DNA of 64,000 nt from Tigriopus japonicus (lineage: Eukaryota; Arthropoda; Copepoda; Harpacticoida; Harpacticidae). Made by a program: the position numbers and the translations under genes. A model generated the notes under the pieces. It saw nothing but the letters and a program-made list of their open reading frames with translations, ran no database searches and was not told the origin of the DNA. Positions 10,319 to 22,500 of the stretch are shown one piece after another. The number at the start of each line of letters is the position of its first letter. The stretch's first letter is position 1. The DNA is taken from contig JAAGOF010000206.1 of assembly GCA_010645155.1 (NCBI GenBank), positions 346,564 through 410,563 on the forward strand. Reading direction: 5' to 3'.

Positions 10319-13300
10319 ACGTGGTTAGAATATGGGATCCCAGTCCCTCTTATTTAGCTCGTAATTTGTATATTCTTCCGTTCAAAAAAATCGGGAATCT
10401 TAGGCGCATATACCTGTATCAACTTGTATTAAGCTCAAGGGTGGTTACATTGTTAAATAAAATTGTTCAATAGTGTACACCCTAATAGGATTATAATGCC
10501 TTTCTAGTGTAATTATATTAATAGCATTGATCAGCATTAAATCCGCAAAAAAAATCTTTAGCAATCAGAGTTCAACGTGATGACGGTTATACAAAGTTAA
10601 AAGTATATTTTTCATTGATGAACGACCTAGACTTGATTGTTAATAATTTTAAGACAATTGTTCGGTATGCAACTTCGACGAGCGCTTTAGGGGCTTACCA
10701 TCTCTTGTCTGTACCACCAAACCTTACTTTAAAGTTGAAAGGAAGTTCGACACAGAAAATTGCTTCTTTTCACATGCACTTTGTTAAAATAGTTCTATTG
10801 ATTAGAACTATTTGAACTTTGGGTTTTCAGGGAACCTGGGTTTATCGAAGACTATTTTACAAAGTCTTATTTGTAAATTTCAATCGCCTTTATTGCTTAA
10901 GAATTCTCAAACATCTAGACCAAATTGTTAGGTGTTTTAGTTAGGATGGTAGTAACCATAGATCGACTTGAAATACATATTCTAACTTTGACTGCGCAAG
11001 AGCCCTAAACTGGGTCAAAAAAAGTTCTTTGCACTAATGTGGTTCTCTAGGGTAACTGTCAAGGTAGGTTAAAAGTATGTTTCGTATGATCTGCCTGTCC
11101 AGCTCGAGGCAGACTCTTGGACTTGCTTGAAGTATGAAATCAACCCGATTATCCATCCTTGAGCATTGACCACAAAAAGGGCATAAACTCAATTTTACAA
11201 GTAAACTGATCATATTCATCCCTTCAATAATGGAGTCAGTGAGCCTGGCTATTATATTGCATTTAAAAGGTTGTTCCGATAACTTTCATTTTCCATTCAT
11301 TTCAAAANNNNNNAACTTTCATTTTCCATTCATTTCAAAGAGCAAACATGTTTGATTTTTTCCAAAAAAAGATTCACGATGATTCGAATTCAAAGGAATA
11401 ACTTCATTGGCCGTAACGTTATATGGCATTACTGTTTTTTGTTTAAGATGCATTTTTTGCAAATGTGAGTCTTGGGTCGGTCGTTGTTACGAGCCTTGCC
11501 CGACTTTCAGAATAATCAAGGCGTAATCCAATTTCCGATAAAAACTGTCAAGCCCGTTCTCAGCGTCTTTGAGCATGATTTAGCGACTAGAAGTTACCCG
11601 AGGATTATCGAGGAGCAAAAATTGAACCTTCAACCAGAGTCGCAGCACCTTTTGATTTTAGGGCAGAGGTCCTTAATAAACATTTACCTCGATTCATAAA
11701 AACTTGCAATCGTTCAATCAAAAGACTTCTGAATGGCCCTCAAGAAACGCCTCTCTAGATGACGAATAATGGCTGTGAAAATGACTGTTAGTGGCCCTCG
11801 CTCCTCGAAGGTTCATGATTGGAAGACAAGGAAGTCTCGCTCACTACCTTTTAGAACACGTAACCTTTAAGTCTTTTGGAACTGATTGGCTGCATTTGAT
11901 CTGAATTGGCAACATAGGTCTATGTCTGATTCTCTCACTGATTTTTGGAACCATAATCACCTCACGAACTCATGTTTTCTTGAAGTAAGCTGACATAATG
12001 TGCGCATAATCTTCATCATCATTATCATTCATTAGCAGGTCACCAATGACAAAATCCACCATTGAATCGAATAGATTTTTCCAATTCCAACCCGAGTTTA
12101 TCCAACAGGAAATTGCTTGACATGTGCCCACACAACAACACAAGCGTTGTGAAGGGACCCTGAAGTGGATAATGCCTACTCACTTGAAGAGTTGGCAGAG
12201 TTCGGTGAAATAAGCCCATCAGACGAGATGGATAGAGTATCAGCTCAACTCAACATTCACCCATCTCTCCACGGAGCCCAGAGCCCACTTCGAAAACAGC
12301 ATGAAGCCGACCTTCCCCACTCACTCATTTCTATGCTCCTCTGCTTTTCTTGTCTTTTTTTCTCTTTCTCTCTCCTTCCGTCCCTCATTCCTTTCGTGCC
12401 TTCCATTTTCCTCTTGGAGAGGCCCAAAAGACGAGCGCGTGAGGAAGTAAGCAAGTAAGTAAGTACGTAAGTAGGCACGAGGGTAAGCGAGTGAATGCGT
12501 GCTTGAGTGAGTGCGTAAGGGACCCTCCAACAAGAAAGGGCTTCTTGTCCAGTGGTAGCCCGAACCAATTTTCTCGTACAAGAGCGAGAGTAAGAGCGAT
12601 CCAAACTCAGCAGTTTGGAAAGGCTTCGTTCATTCATTGAACCTCGTTCAGGAGCAGGCCTTAGTATTTATTTACACGTTGACGAGAACCAGCCGTTTGG
12701 GAAATGGGTCGCCAAGTGCCAATCAACACACTCCGTAACACTAATTAGGCCTTATCATTAAGACATCAAAAGGAACTCTACAACTCGGATTGTTCTTCAA
12801 AGGCCATCTTCATATCATGTTGGCCTTGTTCCCATGGTAAAGGAAACGTGGTTGAAATCGGAGACAACTCGTGGTTATTTTAATCTGGTGTGATTGGTTT
12901 TGACTTCGAAATGAGGATTCATTGCACCTGATTGGTAAATCGATTCCATAAAAGTGTTCATGCTACAGATGGTCTAGTCGTCAAATGGGACACAACAACA
13001 CGGTCTGGAACTACCAAGGTTAGATGAAGATCTTTCAATGTCCTCAATTTACGGATGGTCGTATGCTGCATTAGCACATGCACACACATGGCCCCAAGAG
13101 AAAAAGAAAAGATCAATCTTGAACGGATGCTGCAAGGTCTCGGACGTCTTCGAGTTTCTGTCTTGTTTACTCAGCCATTACTAACTACTCATTCGCCCTC
13201 GTCAACAAACAGCCTAAGTTGGTACGTACGTCCTACATGCACTCTCTCACACATCCATCCTTAATAGAAAAAAAACGATGAGAGAAGATAGAAGAAGTGT

Positions 13301-13818
13301 TGGATTTCATCTTCAGGATCCAAGATGGGTCGATGTTGCATCCACCCATGGGATATCTACTCGTAAAACATGAACAAGGAAAAAGCAAAAAAGCTGACAG
13401 ATTTGATGTTGGATACCCACTACATGTCTACAAAAGCCATCAGCTAAGTAATGACAAACCGAGCTTTTGTAGGAAAATTGGTATAACCACGAGGACCTCC
13501 AAAACTAGAAGTCTTTCCCCCACTTAGTAAGGACCAAAATGTTGTATGCGAAGCACGAGTTTGGCATGACTCCATTATTGGAGAGGTCGAGATTTTCTTT
13601 TTAGAGAAAACGTCCAAAGGAAAAAAACGATGGAAAAGCCAGAAGTTCGACCAGTCAGTCAACTAACTTGATATTTTTTACGGTTTTTGTCGCTAAGCGA
13701 GAACATGATATTTTTTATAGAGCTCTAGCCTGATCCATTCACATCGAAAATATAGAACTAAAATCAAGTGCACTTTAAACACCATTCTTAGGGCAATGTT
13801 TATTGTTGTAGACATTAG
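10319..13818. other. intergenic DNA with small assembly gap and simple repeats
   Basis: No gene can be supported. A 6-base gap lies at 11308-11313. A purine-rich, imperfect (GTAA)n and (GTGA)n tract runs about 12445-12515 inside otherwise unique, slightly GC-richer DNA (12000-13300). Open frames of 60-126 codons there overlap one another on both strands and have pyrimidine-tract composition, so I do not call them. Confidence 0.5.
11308..11313. other. assembly gap flanked by identical 26-bp sequence
   Basis: The 6 N bases are preceded and followed by the same 26 bases (starting aactttcattttccattc). This is what an unmerged contig overlap looks like, rather than a real tandem duplication. Confidence 0.8.
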
Positions 13819-14283
13819 AGGTCGGTTATTGAGGTAGTTTTGAAGTATAGTAGAAGCTTATCTAGAAGCATATAAAAAACAAGAAAGAAGCATATGAGGC
13901 AAAGTAGAAATAACCATCCTCGATCCAGTTTCGCAACATAAGCTGAGATTGAAAAACGCAGGTTTTGTGATAAAACTCGTTCGAGCTTGGTTATTTCTAC
14001 TCCATCTCATATGTTTCTTTGTGTTTCTTCTATGCTTCTACCCTTGGTCAATTGATGATGGGATTTGGAAGTTAATATGAAGCATAGTAAGAGTAGGACA
14101 TAGAATATCATAGTTGGAGTAGGAGTCATAGTAGGACAAAGTAGAAATAACCATACTCGAGTATAGGCTCAGTGCATAAGCAGCGTTTTTGCGATTGAAA
14201 AACGCAGATCATGGAGCGAAACTTGATCGAGCTTAAAAATTATTTCTACTCGGTCTCATTTGCTTTGTCTATGCTTCAAAAGA
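13819..14283. mobile_element. two abutting copies of an AGGTC-ended foldback MITE
   Basis: Copy 1 (13819-14043) starts AGGTCGGTTATTGAGGTAG and folds back through 'gtagaaataacca' and 'tggttatttctac' arms, but its right end is truncated. Copy 2 starts at about 14045 with GGTCAATTGATGATGG and folds back through the same arms. The full family structure is best seen at 62872-63340. Confidence 0.75.
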
Positions 14284-14311
14284 AACGGAACACCTAATTA
14301 ATTGTATCTAT

Positions 14312-14600
14312 CGCCTATTCGTGGAATGACTTTGCATTAGCTGATCAAATGACAGTATCAAAACAAAGAGAAAACTGTTCAATCAGCTTGCTAGAAATAA
14401 GGGTTCGAATTTTCGTCTCTAGAAAAAACTTGTTTCATCAAGCTCGTCTTGACCTGTGATAGAGAGAAGGCAAATTTCAACGCATGATGTGTGCGGTCAC
14501 TCTGTTGAAATCAAAACAAGAAAAAGATGTTCAAAGCTTACAACTGATCAACCTCAAAATTTTGTAAGCTGTTTTGTGTTTGCCATACTCGTGATTGAAA
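14312..14600 (+). repeat. dispersed repeat, direct copy of 33650-33935
   Basis: The two segments align in the same orientation across about 290 bp at roughly 88 percent identity by eye (shared 'gcttgctagaaataagggtt', 'gtttcatcaagctcgtcttg', 'aacgcatgatgtg'). No coding frame is conserved. Confidence 0.75.
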
Positions 14601-14924
14601 CCACATGTGAGCCTTACTTTCAACGGACATGATTACCTAAACTCTTGGTTGAAGAGTCAGAAAAAGCAATTTCACCCTAGTTCAATATTTAAGCGACCAT
14701 GATTTTTCCCTTGAAGGGACATTTTTGAAAACAGAGCGTTCGGGACTCGGACATTTTTCTCCCTTTCGAAATTTGGCCTCAATCGAATGCAGGGCGACAC
14801 AAAGGGAAAAAACATGAGTTTCTTAAGATTTGTCATCTGGCGCATCTTTCTGAGCTTTATACATTTTTTGTGAGATCAGCCATTTCTGAGTTACGGACAT
14901 GGTTTCGTGTTCCGTTTCTATTGA

Positions 14925-15052
14925 ATCGCCCGGTAGATATGCTTCTATTATACTCCCAAACGTGCTCAACAATTGACCTTATTTCTTCTGCGTATTACTA
15001 TGCTTCCACTTTGTTGCAACTTTACTTCCAAATGCATCAACCAATGACCTAA
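14925..15052. mobile_element. fragment of AGGTC-ended MITE
   Basis: The words 'tagatatgcttctattatac' and 'tcaacaattgacct', then 'tatgcttccac' and 'caaccaatgacct', match the right end of the family at 62872-63340. Only end sequences remain. Confidence 0.5.
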
Positions 15053-16158
15053 AGATGCCTTTTTGATCAGTTTTGAAGGCAAGATTTTAAGGGTGCAAAG
15101 ATCACCCTTGTTTTCACTTCAACTGATTTTTTCGATTGAAAATCTAGATTACATGAAATTTTACTCAAGATTTTAACAAAATATTGGGGAAAGCTCGGAT
15201 AATGCCAATTTTGATAAGTTTGAGAAAGAAAGCCTCTGGTATTCATTCAGGTGTTGTGCATAATTGTATGTTAGTACAAACTTTGAACCTGGGATGGGAT
15301 ACTACTTCTTGATTGTAAACGATGGCTGAGATAGGTTTCAAAATGCATTTACTGTCGTACCAATTAGTTTTTAAGGTTCAAATGGACCATGGAACACTTA
15401 AAAATTTAAAATGATTGACGTTCCCCCCGAATGCATATTTTCCTTACGTTTGGTCATCTTTTTCTGACAAGGACTTTCTCTCTTGATTGCAGGCAAAGCT
15501 GCCTTTGAAGCATCGGTGCATTTGAAGCATTGCTGCCTTTCGACTCTACTTGACCTCGTCAATGGCGAGTTCAAATCCGTGTCTGTGTTAAGTTCAAAGG
15601 GTACTGCTATCTCTTCCTCAGCGTGTTTCTGCAACTCCAAGCGAATATGAAGTTCGTTTGCACGGGGAAAAGCCCACCCACTGGCTTTCCACCATCACAT
15701 TTTTTGGGATCATCAACCTTCCTCTAGCTCAACAGGGCAAAAGGTTGAAGTGAATGAACATTTCAAGGCCACTGATTTATTTTCCTGTGACATCTTCATG
15801 TGTTATGAGAGTGAGAGTGTTTCTGATTGATCTGAAGATTTAATCAAAGATCAATCGGGAAATCCTTGTTGAAGTCAACTCATCTGAAAATAATCTTTCG
15901 TCAATAGCCAATATTTTTCCAAACTTTGCCATTACCCTTAGGGTTGGGGTCTCAAAGGAGCTATAATTCCTCATAAATAGTCTACAGGGATTTTTCTCAA
16001 AGGCATATTGTGGATCTCCCCCTGCTTCACATGTCCTTCGTTTCATCAAGGCACTTTCTTTGGAGAAAGTTCTACAAGAACTATGTTTCTGTGTCCCGGC
16101 TCTTCGGTCAAGACCTTGGTTTGCCCTCGCCAGAATTGGCGATACACTCTTTGGTGAT
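15053..16158. other. region upstream of the membrane-protein gene
   Basis: No certain gene. A plausible plus-strand acceptor (ctctcttgattgcag at about 15499-15513) is followed by roughly 48 open codons, so an upstream exon is possible, but no matching donor could be fixed. The rest is unremarkable. Confidence 0.35.
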
Positions 16159-16191
16159 TGAAATTGGTTCTTAGTTCCAAAAACATTGAAT

Positions 16192-17514
16192 ATGAGTAGG
16201 CCTTCCCAACTCTCCGACATTCTGAATTCTTCCAGCTCACAAACAGGCGTCATATGTGTTCCAAATTCATCTGGTGATGGTTTTCAACCAGAGCTAACCT
16301 ACTTGAGTGATACCGGAGACATATTAGAGTACCCACCATTCCCCCCACGGGTTTCTGGAACCCAAATTCGAGTGAAAGAGCTGGTTCTGATTTGCTTGGC
16401 CCTGCTCCTGCTCATTTGTTCAATCCTTTTATTTTTCAAGCATTGGAAAAAGAACTATAGAGACATCAACCAACTTCCATATTACGCCTACTTGTATCAA
16501 AAAGATCCCGAGGATTTTATTGATCCCTTACTTCCTCCTGTGAGCGTTCCCCCACTATCTCCACCACCTCCGATTTTGCCCCCCAATACGTCCTCAGATT
16601 TTATAAAGAGCCTGAGAGGAAAGTCATGTGATAACATGTCTTCTTTTACTCTTGATGATCTGGGTGGATCATTCTCCAGAGATATTCCTCCCACCTCTTC
16701 AACGTCAACCAGCCGAAAGTTTAACATGTCACGCTCTCATTCAGTTCGGGCAGGTTCGGGGAGCGGGGTAGGTCATCACATCAAGTTGAGCTACTTGGTG
16801 ATGGCCGCTCACCAAAAGTCCAAAACTCTCTCCAGAACGGGCACAGAGCCTGCACTTTGGGGCCCCACAGGAAAACCACGATCGAGTGCGAATTTCATTT
16901 CTTCTTCACCAAGCTCAAGTGGTCGATGCCGTCCGGCGCGCATGATGCCTCCAAAAAGAGCAGCTTCCGATGTTCATGTGCGATTTAACAACTGCAAATT
17001 GGATTTGATGCGACGCATCCAAACTGGACCAAAGCTACCTGAGGAGGGTCATGGAACAAGTTCGTACTCTCAGTCGTCTCATGATGAATTTGGGGAACTC
17101 TCCGAATGTCCACAGATGAATCGATCCTTCAACAAGCCAAGAACTTGGTCCAAACTCGTTACAACTTCCTCTTTAAACTCATTCAAACGTTATTCTGATC
17201 CCGGTGCTGGCCATGATGAAAAGGAACACGAGGACTTGGAACTTGAGGACGAGCCTGAATCTACCTTAAAGGCCATTTCGCCCGTGCCTTCGATGTCTAA
17301 TCAAGTCAAGCATCAAGCCTCCATAAGTGGGTGCTCAAAAAGTTTTCCCGTTGAATTGGGCTCTCTCAATATGAGGTCTAATATTAAGTTAGCAGAAATG
17401 ACCAAGTTCCAATCTCCCCCTGTGGAAGAACAGGTACCACTTCAAGCGTGGATTCATCACTCAGTTGGAAGTCAGCCATCTTGTACATCCAGTAAAAAGG
17501 CAACTGTTGTATGA
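16192..17514 (+). CDS. predicted single-pass membrane protein, unrecognised, PDZ-binding C-terminus
   Basis: The frame from ATG 16192 gives 440 residues. A single hydrophobic segment at about residues 63-83 (VLICLALLLLICSILLFF) is followed by KHWKKNYR, so the positive-inside rule puts the N-terminus outside and the long tail inside. The N-terminal ~60 residues carry two NSS sequons (N12, N25). Just inside the membrane are YYAYLYQ and a poly-Pro stretch (PPLSPPPPILPP) suited to SH3 or EVH1 binding. The tail is rich in Ser, Thr and basic clusters, with an acidic segment near residue 350. It ends ATVV, matching the class I PDZ ligand pattern (S/T-x-hydrophobic). There is no signal peptide; an in-frame stop lies at 16159 and a possible splice acceptor at 16173-16174, so an upstream exon may supply the true N-terminus. 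I do not recognise the family; a scaffold or adhesion co-receptor role would be guesswork. Confidence 0.8.
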   Translation: MSRPSQLSDILNSSSSQTGVICVPNSSGDGFQPELTYLSDTGDILEYPPFPPRVSGTQIRVKELVLICLALLLLICSILLFFKHWKKNYRDINQLPYYAYLYQKDPEDFIDPLLPPVSVPPLSPPPPILPPNTSSDFIKSLRGKSCDNMSSFTLDDLGGSFSRDIPPTSSTSTSRKFNMSRSHSVRAGSGSGVGHHIKLSYLVMAAHQKSKTLSRTGTEPALWGPTGKPRSSANFISSSPSSSGRCRPARMMPPKRAASDVHVRFNNCKLDLMRRIQTGPKLPEEGHGTSSYSQSSHDEFGELSECPQMNRSFNKPRTWSKLVTTSSLNSFKRYSDPGAGHDEKEHEDLELEDEPESTLKAISPVPSMSNQVKHQASISGCSKSFPVELGSLNMRSNIKLAEMTKFQSPPVEEQVPLQAWIHHSVGSQPSCTSSKKATVV

Positions 17515-18589
17515 TCTTTTGCCTGCGAGTCCAATGAGGGTTTTTACTTTTTTTGCCAAACACACCATTGAAAACTACACCCTGACATGAAAGTACCAAA
17601 AATTGACATTTTGTTATCATGTCAATATTAACATGGCACCAAAATAATTTAATTATACAAGAATGGATTTGAACGACTTAACATACAATCCAGCTCCAAC
17701 TAGCCTCTTTATTCCTGCAAATGATATGTGTATGCTATCGACCAAATTGAAAGTGGGGACAGCTCAATGATTATTTATCTGCCGGTTTTTAAGGAATCTT
17801 TCCTTTGCTTTAAATGATGACGAACGCTCGAAATTCTTTGAGCTCTTCAACCATGGTGGACAATCATATTACACTTATTTTTGAGGGGAGGTGTTCCCGA
17901 ACCTCTCCCCTTTCTCTAAGACTAAGTAAAATTTGATTCCCCGGATTAACTATCTTCCTCCAGCGGTTAAAAGCAACACCGGTCAATAAAGTGACACGTG
18001 CTGCTCCAGCAATAATTTCTCACTCATTTATCCTTTAATTACATCCTAACTAATCCAAAAATGTTCTAGAAACATTTTGGGGCGCAAGGATAGTTTGATT
18101 GTGCCAAAATGTCCTCTCTTTGCCGTGATTTTTAGGTTCAAAGTATGATTACGACACAACTTTCGTGTCAGGGTGTACGTATAACTCACTACTTGTTTGT
18201 GGCATTAACTAGATTTTGTTCTTTATTCACGTGCGATTATTATCTTACGGACAATATGATGGCATATTCATGAAGAGAGGATATGGCAGAGAGTTTTGAA
18301 TGAGACGAACAGCAAACTTTTTCGGCGACACTACTTTCTTAACGGACGTTTCCCACGGAAAAATATTCAGAGTTGAAGAGATTAACAATCTTCTCAGGAC
18401 TAAATTTTTCTAGCTTTTTGATGTTTTACTCAGAGAATACAGTTCATTGTTTAAAATATCTTTTATGCCGTTTTCGACTACTGATAATAACTGTGGGTTT
18501 GGATGCGTTTTAATGGCATTTGTTACAGAGCACGGTGTTCTGAATGGCTTTTTAGGTTTGGATCCAATTACCCAAAGACATCATGGCAT
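17515..18589. repeat. 3' flank and dispersed repeats (17705-17940, 17960-18190)
   Basis: After the stop codon the DNA turns AT-rich with no AATAAA close by. 17705-17940 is a copy of the 6840-7070 repeat and 17960-18190 a copy of the 8820-9070 repeat, same orientation and order. No gene is seen in 18200-18590. Confidence 0.6.
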
Positions 18590-18870
18590 TTTTTGTCTAA
18601 GCCTCTTTTCGACACACATTTTTTTCCATCTAGCGGTAGGAATGTAAACTAAAAACACGTCATTCTTGGCTTGAAATCAGGGTGACCAATTTGGAGAAGT
18701 TATAAAAGATCAAAATTTGGCTGTTTCTCTCAAACTTTGAACAATAGTCCCAGATAACTTGTTAAACAGCGCCATCATCAATTTTAAATGTCATTTTGTC
18801 GTTCTAAATGGGTTTTCAATGTCAATTTTCTGGCGAAGATGAGTCGAGAAAAAAACTTGGGCTCCCTGCC
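18590..18870. repeat. inverted-repeat arm (partner at 23928-24208)
   Basis: About 280 bp align as reverse complement with 23928-24208 (shared 'gtctaagcctcttttcgac', 'ctagcggtaggaatgt', 'aacttgttaaacagcgccat', 'gggctccctgc'). Identity by eye is near 88 percent. The two arms bracket the two-exon gene at 19587-23215. Confidence 0.8.
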
Positions 18871-19368
18871 CAATGTTGATCAATCAAATAGAACCGGGAG
18901 GTGAAGTTACACTGCGGTCCATCTGCGGCTGTCTTGAAATGCAACGGTCGGGGTCGGCAACCCATCTCCTCACTCTTAATAAGCCGTATTCTTTTAGCTC
19001 ACTGTTCATGGTGAGATAAAGACAAGCCCGGTGTCTGTCTGTTTATCGGTAGAAATGATCATTGGTGGTTCATATTAATTGTTGCCTCAAAAATGGATCT
19101 GCCAATGTCATGGGGACATTGTCGTGATCATTGCCATTGATGGGTGGTGGCACTCTCTTTCTCTCTGGATCCGTATGAAAGAGTGGCTGCATTCATCGAT
19201 CGGCCGGCGGTAATGACGATGGTGATATCTTGGTCTCAAATGCTGGATTTCGGGCATATCATACTTTGTTGCACCACCTTCAAAATTCCAAGCTCTAATG
19301 GTAATGGGACCGGCCATACAAACATGTTCAGGTCAGGTACGTTCATATGCTGCTTATTGATAACAAAA

Positions 19369-19402
19369 AGATGATGATGATAATAGTAATGATGATAAAG
19401 TG
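19369..19402. repeat. GAT/TAA simple repeat
   Basis: Imperfect (gatgat)(aatagtaat) trinucleotide run in an otherwise unique stretch between the inverted-repeat arm and the gene. Confidence 0.6.
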
Positions 19403-19586
19403 ATATTTATGATTGCCTCTCTCTCTTTCATAAGGAGGATCAGGTCGGGTACCAGGTGATATCGACACTTTGACGAGGTTCATCATGAACTGTGTTGAAG
19501 AGCAAGAAGTGCTGGACCTAAACTTGCGAATTTGGGATTCTTCTTGAAAGCACAAGGTGTTACTAAGCCTATGTTGCTCTTTAAAG

Positions 19587-22500
19587 CAGGAGAATCAGGT
19601 TGCAAAATCTGACCACTCGCACTGAAAAAAGCCAATTAATTGCAGAGTCCACCGTTGTTCCAACTGAGGCCACCTGTTTGTCCAAGTCATCCAAAATATT
19701 GACGCATTGGATGTTCGACTCCGTATCTGGATTTGAAGTCCGGACTGCAAGCGAATGTCATTTTCAAGAGTTCCATAAACAAGACCTTTCCACAAATCCA
19801 AAACCCGGGATTGGAACTTCACGGAATGGATCAAACAAGATTAACTGGGTGAGTAAATTTTCATTTTTTTGTGTTGTTCAGTTTTGATGTTCATGATTGG
19901 CTTGGATTTCTTGTCCAAGACAATGATCGTAGCACTAACGTATCAGTCGCATCATTGCTTTCACAAACGGCGTTGTTTCTTGCCACGCTGTGGGTAGAAA
20001 TCCCTTTTTGTAAGAAAAATGTCTGTTGATAAATAATAATACATAATGAAAAAGAGATATTTCAAAAGACTCACAATCAATCGTTGTTTGATATTTTTCT
20101 TTCATTAAAACTAATGATTGCATAGTTCGCACGATAACACGCCGGATTCTATGACTTTAATTTTCACTCATTCCTCTGGAATTTGTGCCGTTTGTCTCGT
20201 AACCCTTATGATGGCCTCCATTGGGGCTTAAGGTTTGGGTAAAGATGGAGACATGATATTTCATAAGAATTACTACATGTTATTATAGACTTTGGTTTGA
20301 AAATTGTATATTTAATACAGAATGAATACAAGTTCCAAGAACTCCAATAAAGGATAAAATAGACATTTTTTTCCAGGTAAAAAGTGTTTGTAACTGATTC
20401 AAATAATATCATGCAATGTAAAAATTGTGGTCATGTCATGGCTTAAAATAATGTTTTAATAGGTTAATAAGAACCTCTAATAGTCAAGAATGATTACAAT
20501 TTGTGATCTATCAATGAGTGAATTGGAACGTCTACGAGTGTCCATGAATTGATGGTGAATTGGAAAAAATAGATTTTGAAGAACTAAAAATTGAGGTAAA
20601 AGTAACTAGGTCTTAACACGCAATCATCTTTCTGTTGCCAACAGTTCTGCGTTTTTTTTAATTTCTGATGCCAAGTTCTTTAACTTATTTGACTAGGCTT
20701 GTGGGTATGTGCTTTTTAAATTTGATCTTGCTTGCTCAAAGTTGGGAACACATGGTTCAGAGTCAGGCTCATACTTGGCAAAATTGTCAAAAAATACATG
20801 GTGCACCATCTTGGACAACCTGTAGAAGGCCCCTAAACATAGTAGGGTTGTTCAGGAATAATGGATCGACATTTATTCAAATGAATCTTAAATGATAAGA
20901 CTAGGTCAGTAGATTTAAACGTTCTTCTTAGTTCTCAAGGTAGGTAAAAAAATCGTACGACTTTGGAGAACGATTAAGAACAAAGTTCAGGACTTGGATA
21001 GGTATCTTGAATGCATTTGAAAACGTATAGAATAATATATCGTTCATATATTCTTTGAATACTAAAGATTGCTTGAATTTGAATATTAATCTCTGTTAGA
21101 CTTATCTATTTGTAGTTTTGGCTGAACGAAAAACAAAGTGTTTTTTAAAGAGTTATGAACTATGTTTTTGTGAAAATCTTGCTTAAGTGTACAGTATAAC
21201 TGATTTGAATTTTCGGCCGAAAGCTTTGTTGGTCCACCATCACTAATCAAAACGCGATCGAATTTGTCATTTTGCCCTTATTGTGAAAATCCTCCCTGTC
21301 TTAATACAACTAAGAAAAAAAACAAGGTATTGATCGACATGATGGGAAAAAATAGTTCAAGAGGAGTCTGACTTCGTAGATGTGCAAACTCTTGGAAAGA
21401 CCTCCCAAGACGCTTGTAAAGCCAAATGAAGAATTGCACCAGTACTTGTACTTCAAAGTTTGGCCTAAAAGTTACTTCAGCAAGTCCACCGTAAAACTAA
21501 AAATAGGAATAAGTACTTTTGGTAACGAGTTTTGAAAGTTTTGTCACAAGTACAGCATTTTTGAAATGTAATGGCACCGTTTTTCGTTACTTTTGCGAAA
21601 GCAGGCACGAATCATTGTACGTACGTTCACAACTTTACAATTTCGTTACAACTACCCTGAGCAATGCATGTGCAAAGGGCAGTGCTTAGTCGCTTTTAAT
21701 CTTTCATTGTTTTAGTTGCTTCGACAGAGAATGATGAAATTTAAAAATCATATTTAGAACTTCAGCTTGTACTTTCAGAAAAGTGTTAATACAGGGTTTT
21801 CCATTTAAAACCCGGCGAGGTAGAATCAGGGGCTTTGAATGATATACAACATCAATGATTACAAATAATTCTAATCACATTTTCATCTAGAACTTTTGTT
21901 TTTAAACATTTCTCAAAGTGGCTTTATTTTTGACGGGGTCTTGAATTCAATTAGCAATAAAAGGAGGCGATTCACTGTCAACATGTTCCTCATGATTTAT
22001 TTTCATGAAGTTCTTTTCATGAAATCAACGAATCGCATAAACAGCAGTCATTTTTTGTTACCGTTACCTTCAACATTTATCCCATGATTAGGTTTGATGA
22101 TGTTGTTGGATAAATACATGTTACACAAATTGCTGATAAAAGGGAGTCTTAATGTCGGATGTGATTTCTTTGTTTGTGTTTTAGTGCTAGGTTAACTTTA
22201 GGCTCAATTCTCTTTCTTCTCCAAAACTCAATCCCATGAACCTTTCAATTGAACCTTTAATTGAACCCACTTAAGGGATGAATGTGGAAGGCCCTGATAA
22301 TAGAATAATGGCCTTGCTGCAATTTGATGACTGGATAACAAGAACTTCATGAAGAACAAGTTGACGGCGAATCTCTTCTTTTATTGCTAATTGAATTCAA
22401 GACCTCGTCAAAAATAGGAGCCTTTTGGAGAAATTGTTTATTAAGCACATCTGCATAAAAAATGGCAAAGTCACATTCAATTTGAGAGACAGTTGAACAT

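Noticed and set aside
12165..12637. Overlapping frames of 86-126 codons
   Set aside because: They lie on opposite strands over a pyrimidine tract and the GTAA repeat; composition is low-complexity and the plus-strand frame begins at GTG.
15514..15660. Possible upstream exon of the 16192 gene (acceptor plus 48 open codons)
   Set aside because: No convincing donor and no partner exon; left as a note only.
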